From Dyella acidisoli (GTDB lineage Bacteria > Pseudomonadota > Gammaproteobacteria > Xanthomonadales > Rhodanobacteraceae): a stretch of DNA of 64,000 nt. The notes beneath the pieces are model-generated. The model saw only the letters and a list, made by a program, of their open reading frames with translations, did no database searches and was not told the DNA's origin. A program made the position numbers and the translations under genes. The stretch lies in the NCBI RefSeq assembly GCF_030160295.1, contig NZ_BSOB01000010.1, positions 210,084 through 274,083 on the forward strand, given 5' to 3'. Positions within the stretch are counted from its first letter, which is position 1; each line of letters begins with the position of its first letter. Below are positions 35,042 to 43,228 of the stretch, in pieces.

Positions 35042-36784
35042 ATGAGGCAAATCCTCTCCGGCACCATGGCTTCGCGCGGCATGACACTCGGCCGCGCGCG
35101 CCTCGTGCAGCCCAGCCGCTACCTGGTCGACACCCGTCCGCTTACCGAAGAAGAAGTCCCCTCCGAACTGGAACGCTTGCATGCCGCGCTCAACACGGCG
35201 CGGCAGGAACTGCACGAACTGCGCGGCAAGCTGCACGGTGCGCTGGCGCGCGAAGTCAACGAATTCATCGACGCGCATAGCCTGCTGCTGGACGATGCCG
35301 AGCTGCTGCGCGGCCTGGACGAGATGATCACCATCGGTCGCTATCGCGCCGGCGCCGCGCTGAAGAAACAGCGCGACCGTCTTGCCGGCGTGTTCGCAGC
35401 CATGGACGATCCCTATCTGCGCAGCCGCATGGAAGATGTCGACCAGGTCATCGGTCGCGTCATCTCCGCGCTACAGCGTCAAACGAGCGCGGAGGAGCGC
35501 AAGCTTGCCGCGCGCGTCGGTGAAATCCTGGTCGCCGATACCATCGCGCCTGCCGATATGGCGCATCTGGCGGGCAACGGCCTGCTCGGCGTGATCACCA
35601 GCTCCGGCAGTCCGTATTCGCATAGCGCGATTCTTGCGCGCAGCCTCAACTTGCCCATGCTGGTAGGCACGCGCGATGCACTCTCCACCATTCATGACGA
35701 CGATCTGATCCTGCTCGACACCGAACGCGGCGAAGCCGTGGTGCACCCCGCCGCGCAGGACCTGGCCCGCTACCGCGCATGGCAGCGCGAAGCGGCGCAA
35801 GAAGGGCGCAGGCTAGCCAGCCTGGCCAACGCACCTACGCTTACACGCGACGGCATCCACATTCGCCTGCTGGCCAACGCCGAATCGGTTAGCGACGTCG
35901 CGCTCGCCCGTGCGCGCGGCGCGGACGGTGTGGGCCTGTATCGCACGGAATTCCTGTTCCTGCGCCACAAAGGTTTGCCGTCCGAAGACGAACAGTTCAA
36001 CGCCTATCGCGATGTGGTGATGGGGATGGGCGGCACACCGGTAACGATACGCACACTCGATCTCGGTGCCGACAAAGCCGACGCTGCAGGCCTGGTGATC
36101 CGCGGCGAAGAAAACCCCGCTCTGGGCGTGCGCGGTGTACGTCTTTCATTGCGCCATCCGGCCGTGTTCACCACGCAGATCCGTGCCATCCTGCGCGCTG
36201 CTTGCTACGGCCCGGTGCGCGTGCTCGTGCCGATGGTGACGCAACCCGATGAATTGATCGCCGTGCGGACACTGTTCAAACTGGCGCGACAAGAACTCAA
36301 ACGCGAGAACATCGACCTGCCGGAGAAACTCCCGCTCGGCGCGATGATCGAAGTGCCCGCCGCCGCGATCAACGTCCGCGCCCTGCTCGAGCACTCCGAC
36401 TTTCTCGCCATCGGCACCAACGACCTGGCGCAATACGTGCTCGCCGCAGACCGCGGCAACGATGCACTGGACAACATCTACAACCCTCTGCAGCCCGCGC
36501 TGCTGCGCTTGCTTTCGCACGTGATTTCCGCCGGTCGCCGTGCCGGCAAGTCGGTCAGCCTATGCGGCGAGATCGGCGGCGACGAAAACTTCACCGCGCT
36601 GCTGCTCGCGCTCGGCTTGAATGAATTCAGCATGCATCCCAGCCGCATCCTGGTCGTGCGCGATCGTCTCGCCACGCTCGATCACGCGAAACTGCGCAGT
36701 TTCGCGCCACGGCTGATTCGTGCACGTACGCACGAAGAAGCGGAGGCCCTGCTCGCTTCCATCGTCTGCCCCGAGTCAGCGTAG
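35042..36784 (+). CDS. ptsI: Phosphoenolpyruvate-protein phosphotransferase (PTS enzyme I)
   Basis: 580 residues; starts the PTS relay by PEP-dependent autophosphorylation and transfers to HPr His15. N-terminal HPr-binding and swivelling domain with active His194 in SGSPYSHSAILARSL (usual GGRTSHxAIxARSL). PEP-binding TIM barrel with GLYRTEFLF, Arg/Asp motifs, IGTNDLAQYVLAADR and Cys508 in SLCGEIGGDEN. Full length. The absence of membrane EII components nearby suggests regulatory use. Confidence 0.96.
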   Translation: MRQILSGTMASRGMTLGRARLVQPSRYLVDTRPLTEEEVPSELERLHAALNTARQELHELRGKLHGALAREVNEFIDAHSLLLDDAELLRGLDEMITIGRYRAGAALKKQRDRLAGVFAAMDDPYLRSRMEDVDQVIGRVISALQRQTSAEERKLAARVGEILVADTIAPADMAHLAGNGLLGVITSSGSPYSHSAILARSLNLPMLVGTRDALSTIHDDDLILLDTERGEAVVHPAAQDLARYRAWQREAAQEGRRLASLANAPTLTRDGIHIRLLANAESVSDVALARARGADGVGLYRTEFLFLRHKGLPSEDEQFNAYRDVVMGMGGTPVTIRTLDLGADKADAAGLVIRGEENPALGVRGVRLSLRHPAVFTTQIRAILRAACYGPVRVLVPMVTQPDELIAVRTLFKLARQELKRENIDLPEKLPLGAMIEVPAAAINVRALLEHSDFLAIGTNDLAQYVLAADRGNDALDNIYNPLQPALLRLLSHVISAGRRAGKSVSLCGEIGGDENFTALLLALGLNEFSMHPSRILVVRDRLATLDHAKLRSFAPRLIRARTHEEAEALLASIVCPESA

Positions 36785-36785
36785 G

Positions 36786-36863
36786 GCGTAGATTGAAGTG
36801 CAAAGTCCAATATCGTCATGTCCGCAGGCATGGCGACTTTGGGGCGTGCACCCTAACCTGCAA
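36786..36863. repeat. Degenerate GTAGGTTGGGGTGCA palindrome after ptsI
   Basis: gtagattgaagtgcaaagtcc and the later ggggcgtgcaccctaacctgc are decayed arms of the element that is perfect upstream of proS. It fills the gap between convergent ptsI and the LysR gene. Confidence 0.55.
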
Positions 36864-36879
36864 ATTGCTTCGCCGAAGG

Positions 36880-37758
36880 CTACGTCACGGATTGCAAAAA
36901 GACTTCCAACGCCGCGCCGCGATATTTTTCGCGATGCAGAAGCATGGACAGCTTGCGATGCAGATCGAGGAACGGTGTTTTCAACGCAATCAATTTTCCT
37001 GTTGCCAGTGCATCGCTCACAGCAACTTGCGGTAGGCATGCGATGCCAAGGCCTGCGGCAACAGCCTGTTTTATGGCCTCGATCTGATCCAGCTCCATCA
37101 CCGTTTCGCCTGGCGGCAATTGAGCCAGCGCTCGCTCGGTGGTAACGCGCGTGGCGGAGCCGTGTTCGCGCAGGATCCAGCGTTCACCGGCGAAGTGTTC
37201 CGGTTTCAGTCCCCGCTTCTTCGCCAAAGGATGTTCGGGTGACGCGCAGACCAGCAGCGTGTCGTCGCGCCAAGGCCGCACTTCCAGTAGTGGATGCGTG
37301 ACCGGTCCTTCCACACAACCGACGTCCAGGCTGTGATCGAGCACTGCGGTGGCGATGTCATCCGTATTGCCCACGCGCAGGCGGATGGCGACTTGCGGAT
37401 GTGCGCGCACGAAGTCGCCCAGCAGTTCACCGACGCGATAATTGCCGACCGTGTTGCTCGCACCAATACGCAATTCCCCAGCGAGCGCCACCGTCTTGCC
37501 GGTGGCGCGGCGCCCGAATTCGGCGTGGCGTTCCAGCAGTTCCTGCGCCAGCGGAAGCAGCTCACGCCCTCGCGCGTTGAGCCGGAGCCGGCCGCGCTCG
37601 CGATCGAACACGGGCGCATCGAGCTGACGCTCCATTTCCGCCAGGGCCATGCTGGCCGCCGGCTGGGTGAGGTGCAGCCGCTCAGCGGCGGCGCGCACGC
37701 TGCCGTGCAGGGCGATCTGCACGAATACATCAAGCTGACGCAAGCTGACATTAAGCAT
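36880..37758 (-). CDS. LysR-family transcriptional regulator (YeiE-like position)
   Basis: 292 residues. N-terminal winged helix-turn-helix SVRAAAERLHLTQPAASMAL, linker helix, and a periplasmic-binding-protein-like effector domain (ELRIGASNTVGNYRVGELLG; DVGCVEGPVTHPLLEVRPW). It is divergent from a YeiH-type putative sulfate exporter, as yeiE is from yeiH in E. coli, so it probably regulates that gene. Effector unknown; in E. coli YeiE responds to sulfite. Confidence 0.9.
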   Translation of the reverse strand: MLNVSLRQLDVFVQIALHGSVRAAAERLHLTQPAASMALAEMERQLDAPVFDRERGRLRLNARGRELLPLAQELLERHAEFGRRATGKTVALAGELRIGASNTVGNYRVGELLGDFVRAHPQVAIRLRVGNTDDIATAVLDHSLDVGCVEGPVTHPLLEVRPWRDDTLLVCASPEHPLAKKRGLKPEHFAGERWILREHGSATRVTTERALAQLPPGETVMELDQIEAIKQAVAAGLGIACLPQVAVSDALATGKLIALKTPFLDLHRKLSMLLHREKYRGAALEVFLQSVT

Positions 37759-37770
37759 CAGCTTATCTTA

Positions 37771-37803
37771 TAGGATTGATTAGATATTTCAAATTTTCCT
37801 AAT
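37771..37803. promoter_or_regulatory. Probable LysR-type binding site
   Basis: Nested inverted repeats ATTAG-N15-CTAAT and TAGGA-N21-TCCTA in the AT-rich divergent region between the LysR and YeiH-type genes. The T-rich, A-rich T-N11-A context fits an autoregulatory LysR box. Confidence 0.45.
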
Positions 37804-37849
37804 ACATGACGAAATGGAAAATGGCGGTGTCCCCAAGGAGTTGTCCGTC

Positions 37850-38887
37850 ATGAACGCCGTATCCCTCCCCGCCGCCTCACCTGCCCTGCGCCTTCGCGCA
37901 TCGGGTCTGCTGCTTGCTCTCGCCATTGCCCTCGCGGCCTGGTGGCTGGGGCGCCAAGTGCCGCTGATCGGCGGCCCGGTGTTCGGCATCCTGATCGGTA
38001 TCGCCGTGCGCAACCTGTTCGCGCCTGGCGAGGCGTTCAACCCCGGTATCCAGTTCGCAAGCAAACAGATTCTGCAGTGGTCGATCATCGCGCTCGGCTT
38101 CGGGCTTAGCCTGACCCAAGTGGCGAAAACGGGGTTGCAGTCGTTGGCCGTTACGCTGGTGACCATGAGCGTGGCATTCGCGACGGCATGGCTGCTCGGC
38201 CGCGTGCTGAAGGTCCACGACAAGCTCAAAATACTGATCGGCGTAGGCACTGCGATTTGTGGCGGCTCGGCCATCGCTGCGGTGACGCCGATCATCAAGC
38301 CAGACGATCACGACACCGCATTCGCGATTTCCACCATCTTTCTGTTCAACATCGTCGCTGTGCTGCTGTTTCCGCTGCTGGGGCATGCGCTGCATCTTTC
38401 TGACCTGGGCTTCGGCCTATGGGCGGGCACAGCGATCAACGATACGTCTTCGGTCGTTGCTGCCGGCTACAGCTACAGCAACACGGCAGGCGATTACGCG
38501 ACGATTGTGAAGTTGACCCGTGCGACGCTGATCATCCCGATCTGCCTGGTGCTCGCCATCGTGGTGGCTATGCGGGAAAAGCGCGCGGCGAAGCATGCAG
38601 GTATCGCCAGCGACTTCAGCCTGCGCCGCATCTTTCCGTGGTTCATTTTGTGGTTTCTGGTGGCATCGGCAGTGCGCACGGCGGGCTTCGTGCCGGTGGC
38701 GATTCAGCCGATGATCCATCTCGCCGCGGAATTCATGATCATCGTGGCGCTCACCGCGATCGGTCTGTCGGCCAATCTGCGCAAGATGGCATCGACTGGC
38801 GTGCGGCCGATTCTGCTGGGCCTGGGCGTGTGGGCAGCAGTGTCGGTGAGCAGCTTGCTGGTGCAGTTGGTCATTGGGCAGATGTGA
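37850..38887 (+). CDS. YeiH/UPF0324 putative sulfate exporter family protein
   Basis: 345-residue membrane protein with about ten hydrophobic segments (LLLALAIALAAWWLGRQVPL at the start). Conserved family segments include LIGVGTAICGGSAIAAVTPI and GTAINDTSSVVAAGYSYS. The ATG has AAGGAG 9 bases upstream; an earlier in-frame ATG lacks one. Sulfite/sulfate-linked export is suggested for the family but unproven. Confidence 0.9.
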   Translation: MNAVSLPAASPALRLRASGLLLALAIALAAWWLGRQVPLIGGPVFGILIGIAVRNLFAPGEAFNPGIQFASKQILQWSIIALGFGLSLTQVAKTGLQSLAVTLVTMSVAFATAWLLGRVLKVHDKLKILIGVGTAICGGSAIAAVTPIIKPDDHDTAFAISTIFLFNIVAVLLFPLLGHALHLSDLGFGLWAGTAINDTSSVVAAGYSYSNTAGDYATIVKLTRATLIIPICLVLAIVVAMREKRAAKHAGIASDFSLRRIFPWFILWFLVASAVRTAGFVPVAIQPMIHLAAEFMIIVALTAIGLSANLRKMASTGVRPILLGLGVWAAVSVSSLLVQLVIGQM

Positions 38888-38893
38888 TGCCTA

Positions 38894-38932
38894 CCCCCTC
38901 TCCCCTCCGGGGAGAGGGCTGGGGTGAGGGGC
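38894..38932. repeat. Single CCCTCTCCCC palindrome after yeiH
   Basis: ccccctctcccctccgggga then the gagggctggggtgaggggcc tail. No inverted partner follows; the gap to tsaB is short. Confidence 0.8.
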
Positions 38933-38952
38933 CAACCTCGCGCAATGTTGAA

Positions 38953-39639
38953 TCAGCGCCCCTGCTCCGCCAGCGTCAACGCCACTTTGTCGCGTAGATA
39001 CACTGGCAACGCCAACTCCGGCGCCACCGCACGACCTGCCTTGAACTCGCGTACCGCCAACGTCGCCACGTGCCGGGCCTGCGGATAACACGCACCATCG
39101 GTCGAACGCGGCTCGGTGCCAAGCCGATGGCGCAACGCTTCCTGATAAGTCGCCCAGCCGGAACCGACCACATTCCACGCATCGGCTTGCGGCAATACCA
39201 GCGACTCGGTCGTGCAAACGCGCTCGTCATCCAATGCGATCAAGCCGCCCTCATCGTCCCGTCGATAACAGGCCGCATAGATCTCCCCCATGCGCGCATC
39301 GATCACGGCGAGAATCGCCGCATCGTCTTCCGGCGCCTCCAGCGCCAATGCGGCGAGCGAGGAAATGGTGATCACCGGCCGATCCAACGCCATCGCCATA
39401 CCTTGTGCCAGCGATATCGCCAACCTCACGCCGGTGAACGCACCCGGGCCGCGACCTACAACGATGGCATCCAGCGCGTGCTTGCCCATGCCCGCTTCGG
39501 CCAGCAATTCATCCGCCATCGGCAACACACGCTCGGCATGGCGGCGCGGCGCCAGTTCGCTGCGGGCAATGACCGTTTCGCCATGCACCAGTGCGACGGA
39601 GCAGGATTCGGTGGCGGTTTCAATGGCGAGCAGATTCAT
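38953..39639 (-). CDS. tsaB: tRNA threonylcarbamoyladenosine biosynthesis protein TsaB
   Basis: 228-residue ASKHA-fold partner of TsaD/TsaE in t6A37 synthesis. MNLLAIETATESCSVAL at the N-terminus, then GRGPGAFTGVRLAISLAQGM and AVIDARMGEIYAACYRRDDE. Lacks the metal-binding His residues of TsaD, as expected. The start is chosen at the conserved MNLLAIET; upstream in-frame sequence is not conserved. Confidence 0.95.
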   Translation of the reverse strand: MNLLAIETATESCSVALVHGETVIARSELAPRRHAERVLPMADELLAEAGMGKHALDAIVVGRGPGAFTGVRLAISLAQGMAMALDRPVITISSLAALALEAPEDDAAILAVIDARMGEIYAACYRRDDEGGLIALDDERVCTTESLVLPQADAWNVVGSGWATYQEALRHRLGTEPRSTDGACYPQARHVATLAVREFKAGRAVAPELALPVYLRDKVALTLAEQGR

Positions 39640-39740
39640 CGAAGCATTCTCGCATGAGGTGGAGGTCATTACCTCCCAGGTAATCGTCGCCACACAGTAC
39701 CGGCCGCAAGCTGTCTCCACCCAACCAAGGAGACCAAGCC

Positions 39741-40109
39741 ATGAACGATGCCCATGCCCTCGCCGCCCGCTATATCCGTAGCTGGAATGAAACCGATCCG
39801 CTGCGCCGGCGCGCCTTACTGGAAGATGTCTACGCCGAACACGCCGTGTACACCGACCCGATGATCACTGCCAAGGGTTGGGAGGCGATCGACGCCACCA
39901 TCGCCGCGGTGCAGAAGATGTTTCCCGGCCATGTTTTCCGCCTCGACGGTGACGTGGACGCACATCACGACATGATGCGTTTCCGCTGGCACCTCAGCCA
40001 GCCCGATGCAAGCGAACCGCTGGTGATCGGCTTCGACGTTGCTGTGCTGGAAGGTGGGCACATCAGCAAGGTCTACGGCTTCCTCGACAAGGTACCAGTG
40101 GCCGCATGA
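39741..40109 (+). CDS. NTF2/SnoaL-like family protein
   Basis: 122 residues of the cone-shaped SnoaL/NTF2 fold: ALAARYIRSWNETDPLRRRA, LEDVYAEHAVYTDPMITAKG, then HHDMMRFRWHLSQPDASEPL. The AEHAVYTDP element carries the Asp used by isomerase-like members. Substrate unknown. Precedes an alpha/beta hydrolase and a regulator on the same strand. Confidence 0.85.
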   Translation: MNDAHALAARYIRSWNETDPLRRRALLEDVYAEHAVYTDPMITAKGWEAIDATIAAVQKMFPGHVFRLDGDVDAHHDMMRFRWHLSQPDASEPLVIGFDVAVLEGGHISKVYGFLDKVPVAA

Positions 40110-40167
40110 TTCCCCTTACCGCGGCGCGCACACGCGCGCCGCTTATCAACTTCCGGAGTACATCATC

Positions 40168-41019
40168 ATGTCCATGTTCGAAACCAGCGATCACATCCGT
40201 CTGCATTACGAGGATTGGGGTAACGGCAAACCCGTCGTCTTCGTCAGTTCCTGGGCACTCGACGCACGCATGTGGGCGCCGCACATGCTGCATTTGAACG
40301 CACTCGGTCTGCGCTGCATCGCCCTTGATCGTCGTGGCCATGGCCGCTCGGATCGACCCGGCCACGGCTACGAATACGATCGACTCGCCGATGACCTGGC
40401 CGAACTGATCGCCCATCTCGATCTGCACGACATCACCCTGATCGCCCACTCGATGGGCACCAGCGAATGCACGCGCTATCTCTCGCGGCATGGCCGTGAG
40501 CGGATCGCACGTGTGGTATTCATCGGCGCGACCGCGCCTTGCTATGTGCAAAGCGAGAGCTATCCGCAAGGCCTGCCGCGCGAGGCATTTGTGGCGATCA
40601 GCGACGTGCTACGCAACGATCTGCCCGGATGGTTGCGCGACAACGCGGAACCGTTCTTTCTGCCCGCGGAAACCGGCGTTCCAGAGGACGTGACACGCTG
40701 GACCATCGATTGTGTACTCAACGCTTCGCTGAAAGCGCTGATCGATTGCTTCCTGGCCCGCACACACGCGGACATGCGCGATGAATTGCGCGCACTGAAC
40801 ATACCCATGCTGATCATCCACGGCGACCGCGACGCCAGCGAACCCGGGCATGGCCGCATGGTGGCCGAACTCGTGCCAGACAGCCGCTATATCGAATACG
40901 CCGGTGCACCGCATGGCATCTACCACACGCATCGAGAACGGTTATTGGCGGATATCGATCGCTTCATCGGGGAGGAGTGCCGAACGACCCACGACAACCG
41001 CACAGCACGCGCGGCATGA
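40168..41019 (+). CDS. Alpha/beta hydrolase (chloroperoxidase/esterase-like)
   Basis: 283 residues. Nucleophile Ser95 in LIAHSMGTSE, catalytic Asp in LIIHGDRDASEP and His in GAPHGIYHTH. Oxyanion-hole region WALDARMWAPH and the DRRGHGRSDRPGHG turn are typical of non-haem chloroperoxidase-like esterases. CGGAG lies upstream of the ATG. Eight bases from the downstream regulator gene; together with the NTF2-like gene it may act on a small ester or lactone. Confidence 0.85.
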   Translation: MSMFETSDHIRLHYEDWGNGKPVVFVSSWALDARMWAPHMLHLNALGLRCIALDRRGHGRSDRPGHGYEYDRLADDLAELIAHLDLHDITLIAHSMGTSECTRYLSRHGRERIARVVFIGATAPCYVQSESYPQGLPREAFVAISDVLRNDLPGWLRDNAEPFFLPAETGVPEDVTRWTIDCVLNASLKALIDCFLARTHADMRDELRALNIPMLIIHGDRDASEPGHGRMVAELVPDSRYIEYAGAPHGIYHTHRERLLADIDRFIGEECRTTHDNRTARAA

Positions 41020-41026
41020 TCAACAC

Positions 41027-41815
41027 ATGCATGCTATTCACACCCAGCGCCCGGTCGGCGACTTGCTGCGCGAATGGCGCCGGCATCGGCGGCTGAGCCA
41101 GCTCGATCTTGCCAACCACGCCGAGATTTCCACGCGGCATTTGAGCTTCGTGGAATCCGGCCGTGCCCAACCCAGCCGCGACATGATCCTGCATTTGGCG
41201 GAATACCTGGACATTCCGCTGCGCGAACGCAATGCACTGCTGGTGGCTGCGGGATTTGCGCCGGTGTTTCCGGAGCGCCCTCTGGAAGATGCGTCGATGG
41301 ATGCAGCGCGTCGGCTGATCGAGCAATTGCTGCAAGGCTTCGAGCCTTATCCGGCGCTTACCATCGATCGCCACTGGCATCTGGTTGCAAGCAATCAGGC
41401 GGTGCTTCGTTTAATGGACGGTGTCGCACCCGAGTTGCTGCAACCACCGATCAACGTGTTGCGACTCAGCCTGCACCCTGACGGTCTTGCACCACGCATC
41501 CGCAACCTGGCCGAGTGGCGTGCGCATCTGATGCATCGTCTGCAGCAACAAATCGAAGCCACGCACGATCCACACCTGATCGCCTTGCGCCGTGAATTAC
41601 AAGCTTTACCCGCACCTGCGGAGACGGTTTCGCGAGCACCCGCATCGGCCATCGCGGTGCCGATGCAACTGGAAGTGCGCGGGCAAGTGTTGTCCATGAT
41701 CAGTACCACCACGGTGTTCGGTAGTCCGGTGGATATCACTCTGTCAGAGCTGGCACTGGAGGCCTTCGTACCCGCCGATGCGCAGACCGCGGAAGCGTTG
41801 CGACAGATGGCGTGA
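41027..41815 (+). CDS. Helix-turn-helix regulator with MmyB-like ligand-binding domain
   Basis: 262 residues. N-terminal XRE helix-turn-helix (LREWRRHRRLSQLDLANHAE, then STRHLSFVESGRAQPSRDMI) followed by an MmyB-like PAS domain (LIDRHWHLVASNQAVLRLMD is the region near 105-125; note the DRHW motif). Typical of regulators that repress a neighbouring redox or hydrolase gene. Probably autoregulates the short operon with the hydrolase and NTF2-like gene; direct evidence is lacking. Confidence 0.88.
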   Translation: MHAIHTQRPVGDLLREWRRHRRLSQLDLANHAEISTRHLSFVESGRAQPSRDMILHLAEYLDIPLRERNALLVAAGFAPVFPERPLEDASMDAARRLIEQLLQGFEPYPALTIDRHWHLVASNQAVLRLMDGVAPELLQPPINVLRLSLHPDGLAPRIRNLAEWRAHLMHRLQQQIEATHDPHLIALRRELQALPAPAETVSRAPASAIAVPMQLEVRGQVLSMISTTTVFGSPVDITLSELALEAFVPADAQTAEALRQMA

Positions 41816-41850
41816 GCGTGCGTATTGCACTCTGTTCAATGCCATAACTT

Positions 41851-41950
41851 CGTAGGTTGGGGTGGGTCAAGCAACCTCGCGAAGGATTCAATCTACGCGG
41901 CAAGCCCGTGCAACCCCACCCCAGCCCTCCCCTGCAAGCAGGGGAGGGGG
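41851..41950. repeat. Palindromic element of the GGTTGGGGTG...CCCCTGC class
   Basis: cgtaggttggggtgggtcaa and the inverse unit ccccaccccagccctcccct surround the words caacctcgcgaaggattcaa and gcaagcccgtgc. The same layout occurs at 52.6-52.8 kb with related spacer words, so this is a second palindrome family distinct from the CCCTCTCCCC pairs. Confidence 0.7.
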
Positions 41951-41979
41951 CAAATCTCGCAAGAAGAAAAACTTCAGGC

Positions 41980-42933
41980 TCAATACCGCTTCGCCTTCGG
42001 GTTGTAATAGCTGGTATCCGTCGCCTCCAGCAATTTACGCATCGCCGGACCGACGTGTTTGAAACCGTGAGCCGCCAGCACTTCTTTCTTGCCGGGAATG
42101 TCGTACTGGCCGGAAACCCCTTCGTGCGGCGAGCCATCCGCAGGCAAATCCGCCGGCCGCGGCAATTGCTCCGGCCAGTGCTGTGCATGCAGCGTGAGCG
42201 GCGGGCACCAATGACGGTTATCCGGATGCACCGGCTCGCGCTCCTTGATGTGCACCACCGCACGCGTGTCGAACTCTTGCACGAAGGCTTGATAGAAGTC
42301 GTATTCCAGCGTGTTTTCGAACGTCGGCTGGATGCCGTCGATCACCTTGAAGAAACGCGGATCGTTGCGCGCAATGAAAAACTGCGTGGACAACGTCTGC
42401 TTGCGCTTGATACCGAAATCGTTGCCCAGCGCGTTGAGCACGCTGGCCACGCCAAGCTTCACCTTGGCGAACGGGTGCCGCAGCCTGCGCCATTGCACAC
42501 GTTGGTCAGTACTCCACGTCGACGCCGCTAAGAATGCGTTGGGATCACGATCGAGCAAATCGATGTAGCGCTGGATGACGCCCTGGTCGAACACCCAGGT
42601 ATCCGCTTCCACATGCAGCAAATACTGGGGGTTGTATACCTCCACGGCCGCACGGCAGGACTGCCGTAGCAAATTCAACGCACCTTCGATGATGGAGCGC
42701 GGCTGGCAGCGCACCAGCACGTCTTCCATATGTGGCTCGTACGTGGGATCGGAGCAGGCGTGCACGATCGGCCACGGCTCCGGGTAGTTGAGCTTGATGA
42801 TTTCCTGATTGATGCGCGCGCAGTCCGGCCGCTCGTGGTTGGTCATGCACACCACCACCTTAGGCCGAAGTGCATCGGCAGCCGGCTTGGGCAGGCCTGC
42901 GGTGGCGATATCGACCTCGTTTCGTACTTCCAT
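41980..42933 (-). CDS. Hypothetical protein, possibly glycosyltransferase-like
   Basis: 317 residues, no signal peptide. KVVVCMTNHERPDCARINQE near the start resembles the nucleotide-binding opening of a GT-A fold, and LLHVEADTWVFDQGVIQRYI offers an acidic E-x-D motif where a DxD would sit. C-terminal part ends with DTSYYNPKAKRY. These are weak cues: the substrate and even the class are not secure. Isolated gene flanked by repeats. Confidence 0.55.
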   Translation of the reverse strand: MEVRNEVDIATAGLPKPAADALRPKVVVCMTNHERPDCARINQEIIKLNYPEPWPIVHACSDPTYEPHMEDVLVRCQPRSIIEGALNLLRQSCRAAVEVYNPQYLLHVEADTWVFDQGVIQRYIDLLDRDPNAFLAASTWSTDQRVQWRRLRHPFAKVKLGVASVLNALGNDFGIKRKQTLSTQFFIARNDPRFFKVIDGIQPTFENTLEYDFYQAFVQEFDTRAVVHIKEREPVHPDNRHWCPPLTLHAQHWPEQLPRPADLPADGSPHEGVSGQYDIPGKKEVLAAHGFKHVGPAMRKLLEATDTSYYNPKAKRY

Positions 42934-42991
42934 GCGCCCCTATCCGGATGGGAGTGGTGAAATCAGTCGAGAACTATAACGCCTTTCAACT

Positions 42992-43123
42992 CCCTCTCCC
43001 CTCCGGGGAGAGGGTTGGGGTGAGGGGCCAAGGCTTGCCTCAAGCTCCATAAGAGCCACGCTTCGAGCTAGTCACGCCGCAAGCTTGCCCCTCACCCTAC
43101 CCTGTCCCCAGAGGGGAGAGGGA
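42992..43123. repeat. Head-to-head pair of CCCTCTCCCC palindromes (short class) before valS
   Basis: Left unit ccctctcccctccggggaga then gggttggggtgagggg; right unit inverse. Spacer begins CCAAGGCTTGCC and ends CGCAAGCTTGCCCC. The valS promoter follows 17 bases later. Confidence 0.85.
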
Positions 43124-43140
43124 AAAGCACAGTCAGCGCT

Positions 43141-43169
43141 TTGGCACACCCCCACCCGCCCCTTACAAT
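43141..43169 (+). promoter_or_regulatory. Sigma-70 promoter of valS
   Basis: TTGGCA and TACAAT with a 17-base spacer, about 60 bases before the valS ATG. Confidence 0.65.
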
Positions 43170-43228
43170 GCGAGTTTCTGTGCCTACCCACACGCGCTTG
43201 CCACCCGGCGCGCCAATGCGAGTCCCCG

